Assembly (NCBI RefSeq): GCF_002776525.5
Contig: NC_045441.1
Span: forward strand, 124,368,275 to 124,432,274
Direction of reading: 5' to 3'
DNA: 64,000 bases
Origin: Piliocolobus tephrosceles
Lineage: Eukaryota > Chordata > Mammalia > Primates > Cercopithecidae
Both the position numbers and the translations under genes were made by a program. Below the pieces are notes generated by a model. The model was not told the origin of the DNA. It did not search any database and saw nothing but the letters and a program-made list of their open reading frames with translations. The first letter of the stretch is position 1, and each line of letters opens with the position of its first letter. Of this stretch, positions 57,711 through 64,000 are shown one piece after another.

Positions 57711-58752
57711 GCAGGAAGGCTGTCTGCAAGTAAGAAGACCAGGCACCGGCAGAGTAATGAAGAGACGGTCCTGCCCTCCAGCCAGAAGAGAGCCTCCTGC
57801 ACTTAGCCCAATGCCTTAAAGGGTCCACTCTAGCTTCTCAGGGAGGAGTCTGCAGGGCCAAGGGGATGTGCTAACCTGAGGTCTGTGTCCCTCTCCCCTT
57901 TGAGTCCCTGAAATTCTGTGCCCAAATGGCCCTGAGCCTCTTCCAGAGGCTGCTTGTGTGTCTTCCGTAGACACTGCTGAGGGCAGGCAATGATACAGGT
58001 GCACACACCCCAAAGATGGCCGTGGGCCAGCTGCTTGGGGGCAGCTATTTGGGGAGTCTGCTGTCATGGAGGCGAGAAAAGAAGTTGGGTGTGCAGGTTG
58101 GGGTGTCCACATCCATACATGGGAGACCATTTGTGATTTGGAGTAAAGCTTGAAATGGAGAGAGAACTGGGAGGCTACAGGCTGGGGGCTGGTCCCTGCC
58201 ATGTTGCCAGGCTCCAAAGCAGAGATCCAACTGGGCAGAAGATTCTAAGTTCAAACCTGGCCTTCCAGGTAGAATGATGAGAACATGTTTTATTTCAGAG
58301 TTTGTCAGCTTGGTTTATAACTTTCCAATATTTAGACACCGAGTATGTGGTCTCCATCTGTACTCGTGCCGGGGGTCTTGTGAATATTAAGGGCAGGCCT
58401 GAGCAGAGTTGAGAGACAGAGGATCCCGGCAGCATTTTAGTCCCTGCTTCATTGTGTTCCTGAGGCTTGGATGCACCCCTGCGTTTCTCTTGTTTCCACA
58501 TTATCAGTTAATAAAGCATACATTTATGCCAAAGCTGATCTGGATTTGTGTTACTTCCCATCAAGGATCCTAGCCAATGTAGAGAGTAAGTGATGGAGCT
58601 GAAACTTGAACCCAGGCTCTGTCTCCTAACCCTGTGCACCCTCCCTTATGCCACACCAGCTTCCCAACCATCTCTCCAGCCATGAGCCAAGAAAGCCTTG
58701 CTGGCACCCTGGCAGGTAAAAGTCAGAACCCGTGGGGAACCATTTTACCTAC

Positions 58753-58910
58753 CTGACCCCTAAAAACACTTGCAGGAGCATGCAGATGCCGGAGATGAAG
58801 AAAATGGTGCTGATGAGGTAGGCCTGTGTCAGGACATCGTGCTGCAGGCACACGACCTTGGCCAGGATGAGTGGCACCGCCACGAGGCCCCCCAGGGCTG
58901 TGAGGAAGTG
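58753..58910 (-). pseudogene. SLC23A4: SLC23A4 relic: exon for TM1-TM2 region, frame still open
   Basis: This 158-nt exon on the minus strand has acceptor tctgcccacag and donor AG|gtaggt. It encodes HFLTALGGLVAVPLIL followed by a polar stretch and then LISTIFFISGICMLLQVFLGV, ending in a split Arg codon. It matches the SLC23A1 exon that reads HYLTCFSGTIAVPFLL...GIR, which is 53 residues in both. There is no stop and no indel. Two hydrophobic segments are visible. The split AG completes with G of the exon at 39979. Because its splice sites and frame are intact, this exon alone would suggest a live gene; the other exons show otherwise. Confidence 0.85.
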
Positions 58911-59492
58911 CTGTGGGCAGAGAGTGAGAGGAGCGGGCATGTGATGCTGTGGCCTCCAGCTCCACTCTCATAATCCAAACCAGACAGTGCCCAACATTAA
59001 CAGGGGTGCCTTTCCCACTGCTCTGAGAATCACCTGGCCATGAGGGACAAGCAAAGACAAGGCAAGCAGGGGGAATGAGGAAGGCCTGGTGGTGAGAAGC
59101 AGGGACCCAGCCATAGGAACTGGCCTCGGGATCAGGGCCCTGGCTCCAGGAACTCATATCCTGGGGAGGAAACCAAGGTAGGGAGGCAAGCATAGGAGGG
59201 GATAACAGGAACCAAGATAGGGCCTTCAGAGCAAGGCAAGAGGCTCATTATTAAACAAGGTCCACTGTGAGAGCAGACCATCTACCAGGAGAGCCTGAGC
59301 ATAAGCTTGCAGCCATTGGCCAAAGGCTATTGGAGTTTCACTGGACAGGACAGAGTTAGACCCAGAGCTCAGGGTAGGGCTGAGCCCATAGCAGGCAGCC
59401 TCAGCTATAAAGAGGGTAAATTAAATATAGATGCCAGATTGACGAATTGATTGATAGATATAGGGCAAGCAATCAATACAGAAATGGGCCAC

Positions 59493-60174
59493 TGATGGTT
59501 AGGCTTTGTGTCCCCACCCAAATCTCATCTAGAATTGTAATCCTCATAATCCTCTCCTGTCAAGGGAGGGACCCAGTGGGAGGTGATTGGATCATGGGGG
59601 CGGTTTCCTTCATGCTGTTCTCCTGATAGTGAATGAGCTCTCACGAGATTGGATGGTTTTACAAATGGAAGTCTCCCATCCCAGCACAGTGGCTCATGCC
59701 TGTAATCCCAGCACTTTGGGAGACCGAAGCAGGCAGATCACCTGAGGTCAGGAGTTCAAGACCAGCCTGGCCAACATGGTGAAACGCCATCTATACTAAA
59801 AATGCAAAAATTAGCCAGGTGTGGTGGCAGGTGCCTGTAATCCCAGCTACTCAGGAGGCTGAGGCAGGAGAATTGCTTGAACCTGGGAGGCAGAGGTTGC
59901 AGTGAGCCAAGATCGAGCCACTACACTCCAGCCTGGGCCACAGAGTGAGACTCAATCAATCAATCAATCAATGGCAGTCTCCCCTGGGCTTTTCACTCTC
60001 TCTGTTTTTGCCTGCCACCATGTAAGACATGCCTGCCTTCCCTTCTGCCATGATTGTAAGTTTCCCGAGGTCTCCCTAGCCATGAAGAACTATAAGTCAA
60101 TTAAATTTCTTTGTTGTATAAATTACCCAGCCTCAAGTAGTATCTTTATAGCAGTGTGAAAATAGACTAATGCA
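59493..60174 (+). mobile_element. THE1/MST solo LTR split by an Alu
   Basis: It starts tgatggttaggctttgtgtc and ends gactaatgca. The Alu at 59678-59970 interrupts it. Flanking pentamers gccac and gcctc differ at one base, consistent with an old 5-bp target duplication. Confidence 0.85.
59678..59970 (+). repeat. Alu (+) with (CAAT)n tail
   Basis: It is inserted in the THE1 LTR. The duplications atggaagtctccc (59665-59677) and atggcagtctccc (59971-59983) differ at one base. Confidence 0.95.
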
Positions 60175-60596
60175 GCCTCTGTCTCACACACTGTAGCCCC
60201 AGAGCTGAAAGGTTGGCTGGGTCTAGGGAGACATTTGTGGGCTGTTGTCAGTTTTGTTCTTAGCCATGCTAACTGGCCAATATATGGCTCCAGTCCCCAC
60301 ACATATCTGGCCACTGAGCCAAACATTCTGAGAACAGACATGTGAAGCCACCCGCTTCTCTCCACTTTGATGCAACTGGCTCTCTGATACCTGAGGCCAG
60401 CATTTCCACAGGGTCTCATGTTCCTGGTGCTGATAGAATCACTCTGATTTGGCATCTGCAGGAGCGGCCAATGTCCCACTGCATGTTTACCCAAGACTAT
60501 TGGCTCTCCACCTCATCCCCTAAGAATACAGCATAAATCAAGCCAGCAGATGTAGGCTTGGTTTATAAAAGTTAGGTGCTGGGTTAGTCAAGATAA

Positions 60597-60935
60597 AAAA
60601 TGAAAGAAGAGAAGGAAGGACAGAAAGAAGGAAGAAAAGGAAGGAAGGAAGAAAAAGAGGGAGGGATAAAAAGAGAGTAAAGGAGAAGAAACAGGGAGAG
60701 AGGGAAAAAATGGAAAGAAAACAAAAGAAGGAAAGAGAGAGGAAGGGAGAGAAGGGAAGGAGGGAGGGAAGGAGATGGATGGAAGGAAGGAAGGAAGGAG
60801 ATGGACAGAAGGAAGGAAGGAGAAGAAGGAGGAAGAAGGGAAGGGGGGAGGGAGGGAGGGAGGAAGAAAAGAAGGAAGGAAGGAAGGAAGGAAGGAAGGA
60901 AGGAAGGTGAACAGAAGGAAGGAAGGAAGAGCTGG
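60597..60935. repeat. Purine-only (GGAA)n/(GAAGGA)n tract
   Basis: About 340 bases are almost wholly A and G on the plus strand, ending in a run of perfect GGAA units at about 60865-60905. It yields long spurious frames on both strands. Confidence 0.95.
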
Positions 60936-60939
60936 CTGT

Positions 60940-62030
60940 AAGGCATTGCTCTACACGGAGTTCCCATCCAGTGCTGTTAGGAGGAATTAGGCCCAGAATA
61001 TCTGATCCTTGCCCCAACTACTCCTGCTCCACACAACACAGAGCAAAATCTGCACACAAAGAAGGCAAAGCAAGGCAAATCAGGATGTTCTTATTTAGTT
61101 GGGGCTCTGATCCAAACCTCAATGTGAGCTAAATTAGACCACAGGAAGGTTGATTTGTCTTTAAAAAATTAAACCTAAAAAATATCCATACATGGCACAG
61201 GCCTGCTTTTGCAATCCCCACTCACCCCCAAGCAAAACTGAATCTCAAAATGTGGGAACCCAACAGGACCAAGGACCACACCCTCTCCTCCGAGCCACAG
61301 GGAGAGAGTACATGAGTGTCTTGCCCACCGTCTATAGTGAGACAAGCCTGGGACCCCAGAAGAAACCTGGGCCAGTCCACCTGGGAAGCACAAGCCCCAT
61401 GTCTCTCCAGCCATATGGGTGGAAGGTGCCATAAAAGAAAAGCAAAAGAGAAATAGCCAGGCCTTCTTTAAGGGAGCAGTTCCAGCTCCTGTTACCACTT
61501 CAACTGTCTCAGAGGCCATTTAACCAGTCATGGTTAATCCCCTGAAATAATCTGCCCAATGTGATCAGCACTGCTCTTTGGCAGTAGAATAAGGGGATAG
61601 GATGCAACGTGTGTAGGAGGAAGGGGAGACCTTGAACTCACTAAAAGACCAAGTCCCCCACTTGCATTCTTTCTCTGGTTAACCCAGCAGATTCAGCAGA
61701 CAAATTGTGGTCATCTAAAAATTGGCTGCCCCCTTGGGGAAGACGATAAGGGGGTGGGGGAGCTTCAGAGAATAGGTGTCTACATGTTGTAGGGGCACTT
61801 TGACAATCCTTGCCATTGTTCCTACAGTCCTTCATAGTCTCTCATAGATGTTCTTGGACCTGCTACCCACTAATTCAATGCAGACCATAATATTCTCCAG
61901 GCCAAGAATCCACCAGTGTTAGATTGCCCATCTCATAGCCTGCCCAGAAGCACTAGCTATAACCACCCTCACAGACAGGGTCAGCTACCCCTCATTAGCA
62001 AATAAATCTCTTGATCATACAGGCAATTTT
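60940..62030. other. Unassigned sequence near the 5' part of the SLC23A4 relic
   Basis: No exon or known repeat was recognised. A minus-strand frame at 61175-61519 has no family match or splice context. Confidence 0.35.
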
Positions 62031-62034
62031 TCTT

Positions 62035-62336
62035 TTCTTTTTTTTTTTTTTTTGAGACAGAGTCTCATTCTGTCACCGAGGCTGTAGTGCAATGGCAAGA
62101 TCTTGGTTCACTGCAACCTCCACCTCCTAGGTTCAAGCAATTCCCCTGCCTTAACCTCCTGAGTAGCTGGGATTACAGGCACCCACCACCACACCAGGCT
62201 AATTTTTGTATTTTTAGTAGAGACGGGGTTTCACCATGTTGGCCAGGCTGGTCTCGAACTCCTGACCTCAAGTGATCCGCCCACCTTGACCCCACAAAGT
62301 GCTGGGATTACAGGTATGAGCCACCGTGCCTGGCCT
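62035..62336 (-). repeat. Alu (full length, -)
   Basis: A complete reversed Alu after a poly-T run. Confidence 0.95.
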
Positions 62337-62621
62337 TTTATTTATTATTTATTTATTGAGACAGTCTTACTCTGTTGCCCAGGCTGCAGTGCAGTAGCAC
62401 AATTTTGGCTCACTGCAACCTCTGCCTCCCAGGTTCAAGCAATTCTCCTACTTTAGCCTCCTGAGTAGCTGGGATTACAGGCACAAGCCACCGCACCCAA
62501 CTAATTTTTGTATTTTCACCATGTTGGCCAGGTTGGTCTCAAACTCCTGATCTCAAGCGATCTTCCTGCCTTGGCCTCCCAAAGTGCTAGGATTAAGGCA
62601 TGAGCCACCTTGCCTGGCCAC
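62337..62621 (-). repeat. Alu (-), directly abutting the previous one
   Basis: A second reversed Alu starts ttatttattatttatttattgag with no gap. It has a small internal deletion. Confidence 0.95.
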
Positions 62622-62960
62622 CAGGCATTTTCATGGAAGCTGAACTTGGAAGAGAAGTTATCATCCGCAGGGCTTGCTCTAAAGAAGGAGAATTGGCCTG
62701 GTACCTCTCACCTCCTCCAAGAGAACTGGGCCTTTAACCAGCCCAGTGAACCCACCTAGGAGAACAATGGCCCAGCCAGTCTTGGATATGGCCAGTCAAT
62801 GCAGTAGGAGGGAAAATCCTCCTCTAATCCTCCACACCCCTCCCGACACCCATGGAGAGGCTGGAGGAGCTTTGAGTTCCTGTGAGAGGTCAACAACTTC
62901 ATTTGACCTGACTATGTGTTGATGTGGTTTTTGAGCCAAAGCCTCTTCAGGAGGAATTTT

Positions 62961-63050
62961 CTGGATCCCCAAGAAGATACAGAGATAACATGGCAGGATG
63001 TCCAAGATGCCATAGACCAGGCGGCTGCTGCGGGACTCCCGGGCTGCCTA
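62961..63050 (-). pseudogene. SLC23A4: SLC23A4 relic: 5'-most recognisable exon, donor lost
   Basis: Read on the minus strand, 63020-62961 encodes LVYGILDILPCYLCIFLGIQ. This aligns with the segment before TM1 of SLC23 transporters, whose usual core is 'D(V/I)PPWYLC...LGFQ'. Pro and Trp of the PPWYL core are replaced by Leu and Cys. In the family the exon ends at this Gln and the next begins with His; here the bases after CAG are AA rather than GT, so the donor is destroyed. An in-frame TAG lies 10 codons upstream (63050-63048); it is either another nonsense codon or just outside the true exon. The acceptor and start codon could not be placed. The family is sodium-dependent nucleobase and ascorbate symporters of the plasma membrane. 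Confidence 0.7.
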
Positions 63051-63051
63051 T

Positions 63052-63735
63052 CCGTCTTCCTGCCTTGGCCACAGGTTGGGAGCTGAGCACAACATCACCC
63101 CTCTGCTAGGAACAAGGAAAGGACACCTCTGGGCATTTCAAGAGTGATCAAGTGGACTTCCTGATCTCAACCGGACAGACGGCCTTCAAAACGCAAGAGG
63201 CAGTCAGATGGGGACAACTGTGGGCCAGCTCGGGATTTTAGGTGCAGACTCAAAAGAGCAGTGGCTTCCTATGCTATGATCTGCAGCAGGGCCTCTGTGT
63301 GAAGTCTGGGGCCACACGAGGGGAGTGGGCGCCTTACCCGATGCCTTGGCAGAGAAGCAGCTTTGTGGGAGAGGAGATGGGGCCAACTCCAAGATCAGAA
63401 AATGGGTAGTTTTCCCACATGGACCAGTGTTTCCATCTGCCAAAGCCCTCCTCACAACATGTTTATCGTAATGTGTGGTTTCCTTACCCATCCCTTCTGC
63501 TGAAATGTCAGTTTCCAGCATGCATGGATTCTTTCTCTCTTCTCACTCACCCAGCTTCTAGTGAAGTCCCTGTGCTCAGTGTAGACGAAATGAATGAATG
63601 TAACATTGTAAATGAGTGCCACGCATACAGAATGATAGCCAACTTGCATTCCTCTCGGCTAACCAAAATTAACTTTGAGTTATAGACCTTCCCTCCAACT
63701 TATTGGTGGAATAAATTACTAATCGGGCCCCTTCC
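63052..63735. other. Unassigned sequence upstream of the first SLC23A4 relic exon
   Basis: A first exon or promoter of the transporter could lie here or beyond the window edge. None is recognisable. Confidence 0.3.
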
Positions 63736-63739
63736 TTAT

Positions 63740-63870
63740 ATTTCTGTCTCAGTTTTCTGATCTATATAAAAGAAATGTCAATAGCACCTACCTCATAGAT
63801 GGACGAGAAAATCAAATTGGAGCATGAGCGCATAGCCTAGCGCCTGGCACAGTGTAATCACCCCATCAAT
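63740..63870 (-). repeat. MIR SINE (reverse)
   Basis: It holds ctcagttttctgatctat and acctacctcatag...tagcgcctggcacag, the reversed MIR. Confidence 0.75.
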
Positions 63871-64000
63871 ATTATCTGGTCTAATTACTCTGAGCTTCCA
63901 TATTTCCACATGTTCAAAGGGCCTTGCACATGCGCTTAGGGCCACCATTTGAGCATCTGGTCATGAGTGAGAAGAACATGACAGCATTGTCTCTGGTGTG

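Noticed and set aside
58501..58530. An AATAAA near 58512 considered as a gene end.
   Set aside because: No plus-strand gene precedes it; it lies in unassigned, possibly LTR-derived intron sequence.
60538..61017. Long open frames over the purine tract, rich in Ser/Pro/Leu/Phe (minus) or Arg/Lys/Glu (plus).
   Set aside because: They are direct translations of GGAA/GAAGGA repeats; no start, splice or family support.
61175..61519. A 114-codon minus-strand frame with a hydrophobic patch near the 5' end of the transporter relic.
   Set aside because: It has no SLC23 similarity and no clear splice sites.
1..64000. CRISPR arrays, bacterial operons, phage or plasmid features.
   Set aside because: The window is primate nuclear DNA. 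The only tandem arrays are microsatellites and short duplications with no spacer structure.

Overview
The window is primate nuclear DNA. It contains about 30 Alu copies plus L1, L2, MIR, MaLR/THE1, ERVL and MER elements. Coding sequence appears only as short exons with GT/AG borders, separated by introns of kilobases. Two young Alus (about 2.05 and 49.1 kb) carry the 'gagatccggcc' variant and related changes that I know from the AluYR-type subfamilies of Old World monkeys. I therefore infer a cercopithecid (macaque, baboon or similar) rather than human. Repeat subfamily names are from memory and approximate.

Left part (1-10.6 kb): the 3' end of a plus-strand gene that I identify as STRA8, the retinoic-acid-induced meiotic entry factor. 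Three exons (3383-3456, 6677-6788, 9986-10060) join in frame into the last 86 codons and end at TAA. An AATAAA lies about 0.5 kb downstream. The final exon carries an LQCTE motif of the LxCxE (retinoblastoma-pocket) type inside an acidic tail.

Right part (about 20-63 kb, minus strand): the scattered remains of a SLC23-family transporter. By family resemblance and by position beside STRA8 I read it as SLC23A4, the sodium-dependent nucleobase transporter SNBT1, which is described as a pseudogene in humans. Seven exons can be recognised, at 63.0, 58.8, 39.9, 28.6, 22.0, 21.7 and 21.5 kb. Two carry nonsense codons in place of expected Arg and Gln codons. One has a 1-nt deletion and a damaged acceptor. 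Two have non-GT donors. The exons for the middle of the protein, expected between 28.5 and 22.1 kb, were not found. This is a unitary pseudogene, not a processed one, because the intron-exon layout is kept.

Between and around these, the DNA is repeats and unassigned sequence. Notable items are an L1 insertion that ends early inside ORF2 with an A-rich tail and perfect 13-bp target-site duplications (46.9-48.6 kb), a MaLR LTR with a THE1 LTR and an Alu monomer nested in it (30.1-30.9 kb), and a decayed ERVL pol region (about 34-37 kb). There is also a 175-bp direct duplication (55.2 and 55.7 kb), a 340-bp purine-only tract (60.6 kb), and a solo ERV LTR with its own TATA and poly(A) signal (41.7-42.2 kb).

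No tRNA, rRNA, snRNA or CRISPR locus was recognised. I found no evidence of a novel gene system. The most informative content is the decay record of the transporter gene and the STRA8 C-terminus.
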